Shown piece by piece: positions 56,403-64,000 of a DNA stretch of 64,000 bases (within the stretch, counting starts at the first letter, position 1; the number at the start of each line of letters is the position of its first letter). The position numbers and the translations under genes are program-made. Below the pieces are notes generated by a model. It searched no databases. It was not told the origin of the DNA and was given only the letters and a program-made list of their open reading frames with translations. Source of the stretch: Pseudomonas sp. AKS31 (GTDB lineage Bacteria > Pseudomonadota > Gammaproteobacteria > Pseudomonadales > Pseudomonadaceae); contig NZ_JAMLFX010000004.1 of assembly GCF_023634765.1 (NCBI RefSeq), positions 201,285 to 265,284 of the forward strand, read 5' to 3'.

Positions 56403-58907
56403 TCAACCCTCGCGCAACACTGTCAGTGGGCTTGCGTTGAGTGCCCGGCGCGTACCGAACACGCCTGCACCGCCAATCAGCGCCGCGCCAATCAATGGCA
56501 GCACCAGCAGCCACGGATGCGGATGCCACGGCAGATCGAACGCGTAGCGATACAACACCAGACTCACCACTTCCGAACCGATCGCGGCGAGCAAGCCGCT
56601 GACCGCGCCGAGCAAGCCGAACTCGATGCGCCGCGCCTTGATCAGCAACTGCCGCTCCGCACCCAATGCACGCAGCAGCGCACCTTGGCGAATCCGTTCA
56701 TCCAGCGTCGCCTGCAAACCGGAAAACAGCACGGCCATGCCCGCTGCCAAAACAAACAACAACACATATTCGACCGCCAAGGTGACTTGGGCGAGGATGC
56801 TGCGCAGTTGTTCCAGCAACGCCTCGACCTGAAGAATGGTCACCGCCGGGAAGGTGCGTGACAGTTCGACAATCTGCTGGTCATGACCGGGCGCCAGATA
56901 GAAGCTGGTCAGGTAAGTCGCCGGCAGATCCTTCAATGTGCCGGGCTGGAAGATCATGAAGAAGTTTGGCTGGAAGTTATCCCAGTTGATCTCGCGCAGG
57001 CTGGTGACTTTCGCTTCACGGTTGACCCCGCCGACACTGAACACCATGTGATCGCCGAGTTTGAGCTTGAGGCTTTCAGCGACTTTGCCTTCCACCGATA
57101 CGCCGGGAACATCGTCGGTTGGCTGATCTTTCCACCACTCACCGGCAGTGAGCTTGTTGCCCGCCGGCAAATCCGCTGCCCAGGTCAGGCTCAAGTCGCG
57201 CTGCACGGCACGGTCGCCCGCCGAATCCTTGCTGACGATTTGCTGCACGGCTTCGCCGTTGATGCTGATCAATCGGCCGGGTACGACCGGATAAAGAGGT
57301 GCGGCTTGCGCGGAGACCTTGATCAGGTGATCGGTGAACGCCTGTTTATCTGCCGGCAGAATATTCAGGGCGAAGTAGTTCGGCGCGTTTTTCGGCAACT
57401 GGTTTTGCCAGGTGTCGAGCAGTTCGCCGCGCAGCAGGGCGATCAAGGCCATCGACAACAGAATCAGGCCGAACGCCAGCGACTGACCGGCCGCTGCCAA
57501 GGGGTGGCGCAGCAGTTGCCCCAGGCCCAAGCGCCATGGCAGCGAGGCACGGGCGAGCATCCGCCGCAGGCTTTGCAGCAGCAACAGCAACAAGCCGCCC
57601 AAAAGCAACGCGGCGACCACGCCACCGCCGAGCAGGGCGAATGTCAGCAGCAGATCGAGGCTCAGGCGCCACATGATCAGGCCGAGCGCACCCAGGGCTG
57701 CGCCATAAACCATCCAGGTGCTCGACGGTATCGGCAGCATGTCCCGGCGTAGCACGCGCAGCGGCGGCACGCGACCCAATGCGGCCAGAGGCGGCAAGGC
57801 GAAACCGGCCAATGCGACCAGTCCGGTGCCGATCCCGGCGATGGCAGGAAACAGGCCACCCGGTGGAACATCGCTCGGTAACAATTCATGCAGCAGCGCG
57901 AACAACCCCAACTGCGCCAGCCAGCCGAGCAAAGCCCCGCTGAGCGCGGCGAGCAGCCCCAGCACGGTCAGCTGCAAGCTGAACAGCACCATGGTTTCCC
58001 GACGCGACAGACCGAGGCAACGCAGCAAGGCACTGGCGTCGAAGCGGCGACTGGCGAAACGATTGGCCGACAACGCCACCGCGACACCGGCCAACAGTAC
58101 GGCGACCAGACTGGCCATGTTCAGGTAGCGTTCGGCCTTACCCAATGCACCGCCAATCTGTCGGTTGCCATCGCGGGCGTCCTGAATCCGCTGGTTGGCG
58201 GCGAGCCCGGGTTTGATCAGTTGTCGATAGGTTTCCAGCGCCTGCGGTTCACCGCGCCACAGTTCGCGATAACTCACGCGGCTGCCGGGTTGCACGACGC
58301 CGGTGGCGGCGAGGTCGTCGAGGTTGATCATGACCCTCGGTGTGAGGCTGTAGAAGTTGCCGGCGCGATCCGGTTCATACGTCAGCACGCGGGTCATTTT
58401 CAATGTCTTCATGCCGACATCGATGCTGTCGCCGATCTTCAGATCCAGCGCCGTCAGCAAGCGTGCCTCGACCCAGGCTTCACCGGGTAGCGGTTCGCCG
58501 CCGGATTCTTCGGTGGCGAACGGGGCTGGCGCGCTCTTCAGTTCGCCGCGCAACGGATAGGCACGGTCGACGGCTTTGATGCTCGACAGCTGGATGCCGT
58601 TGTCGGTGGCGATGACGCTGGAAAACTCCACCACTTGCGCATGCTTCAGAAGCAACTCGGTGCCACTGCGGATCTGTTCCTCGCGAGCCGGCGAGCTGCC
58701 CTCAAGCACCAGATCGGCGCCGAGAAATTCGGTCGCGCGCAGCATCATGGCGCCGTTCAGGCGGGCGCCGAAGTAACCGATGGCGGTGCTTGCCGCCACC
58801 GCTACGACCAGCGCAAAGAACAACACGCGCAGTTCCCCGGCGCGGGCATCGCGCATCAGTTGGCGTAGCGCGAGACTGAACAGACGCAACAGCGGCAAAC
58901 GTGCCAT
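56403..58907 (-). CDS. ABC transporter permease, YbbP/FtsX family
   Basis: The 834-residue inner-membrane protein has a YbbP-like layout: one N-terminal helix (LLRLFSLALRQLM), a large periplasmic domain, and helices grouped at about 255-450 and at the C-terminus (last block ALNASPLTVLRE). FASRRFDASALLRCLGLSRRE and RQGALLRALGAERQLL are the paired FtsX-type cytosolic loops. The start ATG 58907 overlaps the ATPase stop by one base. With YbbA and TesA it forms a conserved envelope module of unknown substrate. Confidence 0.9.
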   Translation of the reverse strand: MARLPLLRLFSLALRQLMRDARAGELRVLFFALVVAVAASTAIGYFGARLNGAMMLRATEFLGADLVLEGSSPAREEQIRSGTELLLKHAQVVEFSSVIATDNGIQLSSIKAVDRAYPLRGELKSAPAPFATEESGGEPLPGEAWVEARLLTALDLKIGDSIDVGMKTLKMTRVLTYEPDRAGNFYSLTPRVMINLDDLAATGVVQPGSRVSYRELWRGEPQALETYRQLIKPGLAANQRIQDARDGNRQIGGALGKAERYLNMASLVAVLLAGVAVALSANRFASRRFDASALLRCLGLSRRETMVLFSLQLTVLGLLAALSGALLGWLAQLGLFALLHELLPSDVPPGGLFPAIAGIGTGLVALAGFALPPLAALGRVPPLRVLRRDMLPIPSSTWMVYGAALGALGLIMWRLSLDLLLTFALLGGGVVAALLLGGLLLLLLQSLRRMLARASLPWRLGLGQLLRHPLAAAGQSLAFGLILLSMALIALLRGELLDTWQNQLPKNAPNYFALNILPADKQAFTDHLIKVSAQAAPLYPVVPGRLISINGEAVQQIVSKDSAGDRAVQRDLSLTWAADLPAGNKLTAGEWWKDQPTDDVPGVSVEGKVAESLKLKLGDHMVFSVGGVNREAKVTSLREINWDNFQPNFFMIFQPGTLKDLPATYLTSFYLAPGHDQQIVELSRTFPAVTILQVEALLEQLRSILAQVTLAVEYVLLFVLAAGMAVLFSGLQATLDERIRQGALLRALGAERQLLIKARRIEFGLLGAVSGLLAAIGSEVVSLVLYRYAFDLPWHPHPWLLVLPLIGAALIGGAGVFGTRRALNASPLTVLREG

Positions 58908-59590
58908 CAAGGCTCCAGGGGGGCGACCAACAGCCCGGCTTCAAGACGGATGAGGCGCCGGCAGCGATGGGCCAGGCGTTCGTCGTGGGTCACCAGCACC
59001 AGGGTGGTGCCGCGTTCCTTGTTCAGTTCGAAGAGCAAATCGCTGATGCGCTCGCCGGTGTGGCTGTCGAGGTTGCCGGTCGGTTCGTCGGCAAACAGCA
59101 CGTCAGGCTCGGCAGCGAAGGCGCGGGCAATGGCCACACGTTGCTGCTCGCCACCGGAGAGCTGGCGTGGCGAGTGGGTCAGGCGCTGGCCGAGACCGAC
59201 GCGCTGAAGCAATTCGGTCGCACGTTCACGGGCATCTTTGCGGCCGTCGAGTTCCAGCGGCAGCATGACGTTTTCCAGCGCATTGAGGCTGTCGAGCAAC
59301 TGGAACGACTGGAAGACGAAACCGACATGCTCGGCACGAATGCGTGCACGCTGGTCTTCATCAAGATTACTCAGGCCCTGGCCGGCGAGAATGACTTCGC
59401 CACTGCTCGGCAAATCGAGACCGGCGAGCAGGCCGAGGAGGGTGGATTTGCCGGAACCGGACGCGCCGACGATGGCCAGGCTGTCGCCCTTGTTCAGTTC
59501 CAGGCTGAGTTCGTGCAGGATAGTCAGTTCACCTTCCGCGCTGGGAACCACTTTGCTGAGGTTCTTCGCGGTGAGAATGCTTGCGCCCAT
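58907..59590 (-). CDS. ABC transporter ATP-binding protein, YbbA-like
   Basis: The 227-residue LolD/YbbA-type ATPase starts at ATG 59590 (MGASILTAKNLSKVV). Walker A is in IVGASGSGKSTLLGLLAGLD, the Q-loop FVFQSFQLLD, signature LSGGEQQRVAIARA, Walker B DVLFADEPTGNLDS and switch VTHDERLA. An in-frame extension to 59887 overlaps tesA on the other strand and is rejected. It is transcribed divergently from tesA with only 10 bases between starts, so the promoters overlap coding sequence. Confidence 0.93.
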   Translation of the reverse strand: MGASILTAKNLSKVVPSAEGELTILHELSLELNKGDSLAIVGASGSGKSTLLGLLAGLDLPSSGEVILAGQGLSNLDEDQRARIRAEHVGFVFQSFQLLDSLNALENVMLPLELDGRKDARERATELLQRVGLGQRLTHSPRQLSGGEQQRVAIARAFAAEPDVLFADEPTGNLDSHTGERISDLLFELNKERGTTLVLVTHDERLAHRCRRLIRLEAGLLVAPLEP

Positions 59591-59600
59591 GGAGAATCCG

Positions 59601-60206
59601 ATGCGTGTGTGGTTTTTGAGTGCTGGCCTGGCCTTGATGTGCATGGCCCAGAACGCAGCGGCGGGTACTGTCCTGATCGTTGGCGATAGTATCAGCGCCG
59701 GTTTCGGCCTGGATACCCGCTTGGGGTGGGTGTCGTTGCTCGAACAACGGCTCAAAGAAGAGGGTTTCGACGACAAAGTGGTCAATGCCTCGATCAGTGG
59801 CGACACCAGTGCCGGAGGCCAGGCACGGCTGCCGGCGCTGCTTGCAGAGCATAAACCTGAGCTGGTGATCCTCGAACTGGGCGGCAACGACGGCTTACGC
59901 GGAATGCCGCCAACTCAATTGCAACAAAATCTTGCCTCGATGATCGACAGTTCGCGTCAGAGCGGGGCCAAGGTGTTGTTGCTCGGCATGCAACTGCCGC
60001 CCAATTACGGCAAGCGCTACACCGACGCCTTCGCCGAGGTCTACGGTAAACTTGCCGACGATAAAAAGATCCCGCTGGTGCCGTTTTTCCTCGACGGCGT
60101 CGGTGGTCATCCGGACCTGATGCAGGCTGATGGTCTGCACCCGGCGGCCGGGGCTCAGGGCAAGTTGCTGGAAAATGTCTGGCCGACGCTAAAACCGCTG
60201 TTATGA
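59601..60206 (+). CDS. tesA: Periplasmic GDSL arylesterase/thioesterase I
   Basis: The 201-residue SGNH hydrolase has a cleavable signal (MRVWFLSAGLALMCMAQNAA). The four family blocks are intact: IVGDSISAGFGLD (Ser), NASISGDTSAGG (Gly), LELGGNDGLRG (Asn) and the catalytic Asp/His in MQADGLHPAAGAQ. TesA cleaves acyl thioesters and aryl esters in the periplasm. Divergence from ybbA-ybbP is conserved among proteobacteria. Confidence 0.94.
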   Translation: MRVWFLSAGLALMCMAQNAAAGTVLIVGDSISAGFGLDTRLGWVSLLEQRLKEEGFDDKVVNASISGDTSAGGQARLPALLAEHKPELVILELGGNDGLRGMPPTQLQQNLASMIDSSRQSGAKVLLLGMQLPPNYGKRYTDAFAEVYGKLADDKKIPLVPFFLDGVGGHPDLMQADGLHPAAGAQGKLLENVWPTLKPLL

Positions 60207-60263
60207 GGCTTTTCTAGTGGCAGGCTTTCGGCTAATGTGGCGCCCCCTTATTTGGAGCCCCCG

Positions 60264-60557
60264 ATGCCGCGTCCTGCCTGGTCCCTGTTTGCCTACCAAC
60301 TGATCGAGCCTGACGAACAGCTGGATCTGTTCGCCTGCCAGGAAGTGCGGGTGCATCTGGTGACGCGTCAGCTCGAACTCGGTGGCTCGGCCGATCGCAC
60401 CCTGTGCGGCAGTCTGCTCCCGGCGCAACCGCGTTGGTCGAGCGTTGATCGCCGGGTGTTTCAGGATCAGCGCCTGTGTTCGCTGTGCCGGGCGATTCTT
60501 GAATCGCAGAAGCGCGGCACCTCGCCGATCTGGCCGGAGCTGCGTTTCGAGCTCTAG
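60264..60557 (+). CDS. Small protein of unknown function
   Basis: The 97-residue protein starts at ATG 60264 with a ggag site at 60254-60257. It contains FACQEVRVHLVTRQLELGG and a paired LCG...LCSLC arrangement (three cysteines near the middle and end) that could bind a metal, though spacing is not a standard finger. No signal peptide or membrane helix. It lies between tesA and the L,D-transpeptidase gene. Family not recognised. Confidence 0.65.
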   Translation: MPRPAWSLFAYQLIEPDEQLDLFACQEVRVHLVTRQLELGGSADRTLCGSLLPAQPRWSSVDRRVFQDQRLCSLCRAILESQKRGTSPIWPELRFEL

Positions 60558-60693
60558 GGGCAGAACATCGCAGCTTGCGTCAGCTCCTGTATGAAGACTT
60601 TTGTCTGCCTATCGGCGCGTCTCCCCGAATATTCAAAGTGCGGTGTACAATCGCGCCCTTATACCCTTGTTGATCATGCGAAGGATTTTCCGG

Positions 60694-61665
60694 ATGTTGC
60701 CGCGCTTTCCTGCCGTCACCCGCTGCCTGTCACTTGCCGCCCTGTGTGTGGCCGGTCCCGTTGCTGCATTGGAGTTTCCCCTGCCACCACCCGGTGAAGA
60801 CATCATCGGCCAGGTGCAGGTGATCAAAGCCAAGTACGAAGACACCTTCGCCGACCTGGGCACGAAGTACGATCTGGGCTACTCGGAGATGGTCGCGGCC
60901 AACCCTGGCGTCGATGCCTGGTTGCCGGGTGCCGGCACCGAAATCGTCTTGCCGACCCGTTTCATTCTGCCGCCGGGCCCGCGCGAAGGTATCGTCATCA
61001 ACCTGGCCGAATACCGCCTCTACTATTTCCCGAAAGGCCGCAACGTGGTGTACACGTTCCCGCTGGGTATCGGTCGTGAGGGTTGGGGTTCGCCGATCGC
61101 GCATACTTCGATCATTGCCAAGACGCCAAACCCGACATGGACGCCTCCTGCGTCGATCAAGGCTGAACACGCCGCGGATGGTGATCCGCTGCCAAACGTC
61201 GTGCCGGCCGGCCCTGACAACCCATTGGGCCCGTTCAAGTTCACTCTGGGCACGCCGGGCTACCTGATCCACGGTTCGAACAAGAAGTTCGGTATCGGCA
61301 TGCGCACCAGCCATGGCTGCTTCCGCATGTTCAACAACAACGTGCTGGAAATGGCCAGCATGGTGCCGGTAGGCACGTCGGTGCGTATCCTCAACGATGC
61401 CTACAAGTTCGGCAGCAGTGGCGGCAAGGTTTATCTGGAAGCGCACACGCCGATCGACGACAAGGGCAACCCGTCTGTGGTCGATAAGCACACTGCGGTG
61501 ATCAACGCGATGCTCAAGCGTGAAGACGTCACCAGCAATCTGCGCGTGAACTGGGATGTGGTGCGTGACGTGGTCGCGGCCGAAGATGGCCTGCCAACGG
61601 AAATCGGCACGCCGACTACCTCGGCCCCTATGGTTTCGAGTACACCGATCGACTTGCAGCAGTAA
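60694..61665 (+). CDS. L,D-transpeptidase (YkuD family)
   Basis: The 323-residue periplasmic enzyme cross-links peptidoglycan or attaches lipoprotein to it. Signal peptide about 1-26 (MLPRFPAVTRCLSLAALCVA); a LysM-like segment (about 45-92: DTFADLGTKYDLGYSEMVAANPG) precedes the YkuD domain, with the active-site motif IHGSNKKFG followed by SHGCFRMFNNN (catalytic Cys). The start is ATG 60694 behind aagga; ATG 60676 is possible. The adjacent OprI gene encodes a Lpp-like lipoprotein, a likely substrate (inferred). Confidence 0.91.
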   Translation: MLPRFPAVTRCLSLAALCVAGPVAALEFPLPPPGEDIIGQVQVIKAKYEDTFADLGTKYDLGYSEMVAANPGVDAWLPGAGTEIVLPTRFILPPGPREGIVINLAEYRLYYFPKGRNVVYTFPLGIGREGWGSPIAHTSIIAKTPNPTWTPPASIKAEHAADGDPLPNVVPAGPDNPLGPFKFTLGTPGYLIHGSNKKFGIGMRTSHGCFRMFNNNVLEMASMVPVGTSVRILNDAYKFGSSGGKVYLEAHTPIDDKGNPSVVDKHTAVINAMLKREDVTSNLRVNWDVVRDVVAAEDGLPTEIGTPTTSAPMVSSTPIDLQQ

Positions 61666-61679
61666 GTCGAGGTTAAAGG

Positions 61680-61712
61680 CCCGTCGATGCGTACAGCGTC
61701 GGCGGGTTTTTT
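61680..61712 (+). terminator. Rho-independent terminator after the L,D-transpeptidase gene
   Basis: An 11-base stem with G-T pairs (61680-61690 and 61696-61706), loop gtaca, and six Ts. Confidence 0.85.
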
Positions 61713-61737
61713 ATTGCCCGGGGAAAAGCTTCAGGCA

Positions 61738-61769
61738 TAAAAAAGCCGACCCGAAAAATCGGGTCGGCT
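61738..61769 (-). terminator. Terminator of oprI
   Basis: On the minus strand agccgacccga/tcgggtcggct is followed by six Ts. A strong stem, as expected for a very highly expressed gene. Confidence 0.92.
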
Positions 61770-61791
61770 CGATAACAACCCCGAAGGATTA

Positions 61792-62043
61792 TTACTTGCG
61801 GCTAGCTTTGTCCAGCATGCGCAGAGCACGCTCGTTAGCTTCGTCAGCAGTCTGTTGTGCTTTTTGAGCAGCAGCCAGAGCTTCATCAGCTTTACGGTAA
61901 GCTTCGTCTGCACGAGCCTGGGAGCGAGCAGCTGCGTCTTCAGTAGCGGTCAGACGTGCTTCGGTTTCTTTCGATGCGCTGCTGCAACCGGTAGCCAGAA
62001 CTGCGGCCAGAGCCAGAGCAGAGAATTTCAGAACGTTGTTCAT
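61792..62043 (-). CDS. oprI: Major outer-membrane lipoprotein OprI (Lpp-like)
   Basis: The 83-residue protein begins [20 protein letters not shown], a lipoprotein signal with lipobox ATGC, then an Ala/Glu/Arg-rich continuous helix ([20 protein letters not shown]) forming a coiled coil, and ends [10 protein letters not shown]. The C-terminal Lys can join peptidoglycan. OprI is the Pseudomonas Lpp analogue. It uses a strong aaggggaa site and converges with the L,D-transpeptidase gene. Confidence 0.96.
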   Translation of the reverse strand: MNNVLKFSALALAAVLATGCSSASKETEARLTATEDAAARSQARADEAYRKADEALAAAQKAQQTADEANERALRMLDKASRK

Positions 62044-62682
62044 CGTGTTCCCCTTCAAGGACTTTCAAATTAAGTGGCTGTCTCCTCACGATTGAGGAAA
62101 TAGCCGGCGTACATACTACCCATTACTTGTAGTAAGTAAACTGACGTAAGGCAAGAAGCAAAAAAAATTGTAGGCGTTGATTCTTTTTCGAGCAACTTTT
62201 AACTGCGCTGTTTAAAAAATGTTCAGCTGCAAGCCCCGAGCTGAGCGAGTTAATGAGAAAAAGTTCCCGTTGCCCCGTGCTGTTTTTGCAGTCTTGGCTA
62301 AAGTCTGTCTAGATGAATACGTCCATACTTTTGTTCCGATTCTGCGCACTGCTTCGCGTATCTTTCTGCATGTTGAGGTGACTTTATAAAAGGCTGCACG
62401 TCTTAAGTCTCAACATCCGGCAATGTTCAGGTGAGCCGCCCGGGAAGATCTTCTCCCGGGCCCACCCTGCGTCCATCGGAGCAACCCCCGTCAACTCGCT
62501 TGATGACGAGCGCACCTTGAGCATTTTTGCCAATGGTGCCTACTATTTATCAGGTGTCAGGTTGCGCGAGATCGGTGTGGCTCTTCTCGGTGTCCAGCAG
62601 GCACGGGGTGGCGTAGATGTTCCTTCGCCGGAAAAACATCGGTAAGGTAGGGGTCAGAATTCAAGACCCGCGAGGAGTAGTG
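62044..62682. other. Long intergenic region between oprI and the GNAT gene
   Basis: About 640 bases. The left part holds the oprI leader and promoter. The right part has a strong hairpin, gcccggga (62438-62445)/tcccgggc (62454-62461), extended by ggtg/cacc outer pairs, without a T-run. A smaller ctcg/cgag stem follows near 62493-62508. It could be a structured leader or a small RNA; no known RNA family was recognised. Confidence 0.4.
62113..62140 (-). promoter_or_regulatory. Candidate oprI promoter
   Basis: On the minus strand TTTACT (62140-62135) and TAGTAT (62118-62113) are separated by 16 bases. It lies about 70 bases before the oprI start, suitable for a strongly expressed gene. Confidence 0.45.
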
Positions 62683-62964
62683 ATGAGCGAGGCGTTGTCC
62701 ATCCACCATGACCAGGCTGGTCATCAGTTCGAGACCAATGTGGACGGTCATCGTGCCTACCTGACCTATATGGATCTGGGGAAACAGACCCTGGATATCT
62801 ATCGCACCTTCGTGCCCAACGCCCTGCGTGGCCGTGGCATTGCCGCAGCGCTGACCGAAAGCGCGCTGCAGTACGCTGAAGAAATGGGCTACACGGTGAT
62901 CCCGTCGTGCTCCTACGTCGAGCGCTACATGGAACGCCATCAGCGTCGCGCCGCCAAGATCTGA
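62683..62964 (+). CDS. Small GNAT-like N-acetyltransferase (YjdJ type)
   Basis: The 93-residue minimal GNAT fold is of the PF14542 type: YRTFVPNALRGRGIAAALTE contains the acetyl-CoA pyrophosphate-binding RGRGIA loop, and VIPSCSYVERYMERH is the conserved C-terminal block. Full GNAT enzymes are longer. The start is ATG 62683 behind cgaggag. Substrate unknown; it may act on amino-acid or protein amines. Confidence 0.88.
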   Translation: MSEALSIHHDQAGHQFETNVDGHRAYLTYMDLGKQTLDIYRTFVPNALRGRGIAAALTESALQYAEEMGYTVIPSCSYVERYMERHQRRAAKI

Positions 62965-62975
62965 ATCGCACACAC

Positions 62976-63008
62976 ACAAAAACGCCGGGCATTGCCCGGC
63001 GTTTTTTT
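62976..63008. terminator. Bidirectional terminator
   Basis: Stem aacgccgggc (62981-62990)/gcccggcgtt (62994-63003) with A-run before and T-run after, between the converging GNAT and DAHP synthase genes. Confidence 0.92.
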
Positions 63009-63026
63009 ATGCCTGTAAAACGCGAA

Positions 63027-64000
63027 TCAGCTGCGCTGGCGTTTCGGCAGAACATCCTTGAGCTTGGCGTGCATGCTGCGCAAGGTATTCTCGGTGGCAG
63101 ACCAGTCGATGCAGGCATCAGTGATCGACACGCCGTATTGCAGGTCGGCGAGGTCTTTCGGAATCGCCTGGCAACCCCAGTTCAGGTGACTTTCGACCAT
63201 CAGGCCGATGATCGACTGGTTGCCTTCGAGGATCTGGTTGGCGACGTTCTCCATCACCAGCGGTTGCAGGGCCGGATCCTTGTTGGAGTTGGCGTGGCTG
63301 CAATCGACCATGATGTTCGGCTTGATCTTCGCTTTGTTCAGCGCCTGTTCGCACAGGGCAACGCTGACCGAATCGTAGTTCGGCTTGCCATTACCACCGC
63401 GCAGCACCACGTGACCGTAGGCATTGCCCTTGGTGGTGACGATCGACACGCCACCTTCCTGGTTGATGCCGAGGAAACGGTGCGGACTGGACACCGACTG
63501 CAAGGCGTTGATCGCCACAGTCAGACCGCCGTCGGTGCCGTTCTTGAAGCCAACCGCCGAGGACAGGCCAGAAGCCATTTCCCGGTGCGTCTGCGATTCG
63601 GTGGTGCGTGCGCCGATGGCCGACCAGCTGATCAGGTCCTGCAGATACTGCGGGGAGATCGGGTCGAGGGCTTCAGTCGCGGTCGGCAGGCCTTTTTCGG
63701 CCAGATCCAGCAGCAACTGACGACCAATGTGCAGACCGTCCTGGATCTTGAACGAGTCGTCCAGGTACGGGTCGTTGATCAGGCCTTTCCAGCCGACGGT
63801 GGTCCGTGGCTTCTCGAAATACACACGCATGACCAGATACAGGGTGTCGGAGACTTCCTCCGCCAGCACCTTCAGGCGATCAGCGTATTCGTGGGCAGCC
63901 TTGATATCGTGGATCGAGCACGGGCCGATCACTACGAACAGACGGTGGTCGGTGCCATCAAGAATGTTGCGAATGACTTCGCGGCCCTTGGTGACGGTGC
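63027..64000 (-). CDS. Class I 3-deoxy-7-phosphoheptulonate (DAHP) synthase (5' end outside window)
   Basis: Condenses PEP and erythrose-4-phosphate at the entry to aromatic synthesis, feeding the pheA/tyrA-aroA genes at the other end of the window. Recognisable blocks are VIGPCSIHD, MRVYFEKPRTTVGWKGLIND, EALDPISPQYL, GFKNGTDG, GGNGKPNY and IMVDCSHANSNKDP (metal ligands). About 324 residues are visible to base 64000; family length is about 355, so some 30 N-terminal residues lie outside. This is the AroF/G/H type; which allosteric class it is cannot be read here. Confidence 0.94.
   Translation of the reverse strand, partial: TVTKGREVIRNILDGTDHRLFVVIGPCSIHDIKAAHEYADRLKVLAEEVSDTLYLVMRVYFEKPRTTVGWKGLINDPYLDDSFKIQDGLHIGRQLLLDLAEKGLPTATEALDPISPQYLQDLISWSAIGARTTESQTHREMASGLSSAVGFKNGTDGGLTVAINALQSVSSPHRFLGINQEGGVSIVTTKGNAYGHVVLRGGNGKPNYDSVSVALCEQALNKAKIKPNIMVDCSHANSNKDPALQPLVMENVANQILEGNQSIIGLMVESHLNWGCQAIPKDLADLQYGVSITDACIDWSATENTLRSMHAKLKDVLPKRQRS

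Overview
The window looks like a chromosomal segment of a Pseudomonas of the P. fluorescens group. The evidence is gene order and protein type: serC-pheA-hisC-tyrA/aroA fusion-cmk-rpsA-ihfB on the left, a wbpM-type gene followed by a ComEA-like gene in the middle, and oprI, ybbA/ybbP/tesA and a class I DAHP synthase on the right. High-GC codon use and several families of short palindromic intergenic repeats fit the same group. No rRNA, tRNA, CRISPR array, transposase or phage gene was seen.

Layout. (1) 1-8016: aromatic amino acid, serine and histidine genes, then cmk and rpsA, with overlapping or closely spaced genes ending at a strong terminator. (2) 8221-9215: a small lipoprotein, ihfB and a LapA-domain membrane protein. 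(3) 9439-32646: a surface-polysaccharide (O-antigen) locus in the ihfB-wbpM interval, visibly AT-richer than its flanks between about 12.3 and 25 kb. (4) 32757-36265: ComEA-like protein, an SDR/KAS-II pair with a convergent TetR regulator, and a small DUF2897-like protein. (5) 36487-46529: a lone ethanolamine-type permease and a complete kdpFABC-kdpDE potassium system. (6) 46671-64000: housekeeping genes on both strands (patatin, CHAD, thioesterase, chemotaxis receptor, TatD, lytic transglycosylase, DoxX, GreB, ABC exporter/TesA, L,D-transpeptidase, OprI, GNAT, DAHP synthase).

How the polysaccharide genes fit together. RmlB, RmlD and RmlA make dTDP-sugars toward L-rhamnose, but rmlC is absent here. 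WbpM- and WbpV-like enzymes could make UDP-QuiNAc, and a WbpL-like transferase could load it on undecaprenyl phosphate. Two GT2 and two large RgpF-like proteins would build a rhamnose-rich chain. Wzm/Wzt would export it: Wzt has a C-terminal cargo-recognition extension, and no wzx, wzy or wzz was found. An AlgI/AlgJ-like pair could O-acetylate the polymer, and a dTDP-L-rhamnose 4-epimerase-like protein could add 6-deoxytalose.

The most unusual element is a sulfotransferase-like protein with a long C-terminal coiled coil, directly downstream of and overlapping wzt. The same locus carries a stand-alone APS kinase (PAPS supply) coupled to an FAD/NAD(P)-binding protein. This suggests a sulfate-based cap or chain-length ruler, analogous in layout to the kinase/methyltransferase WbdD. 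That is inference, not established.
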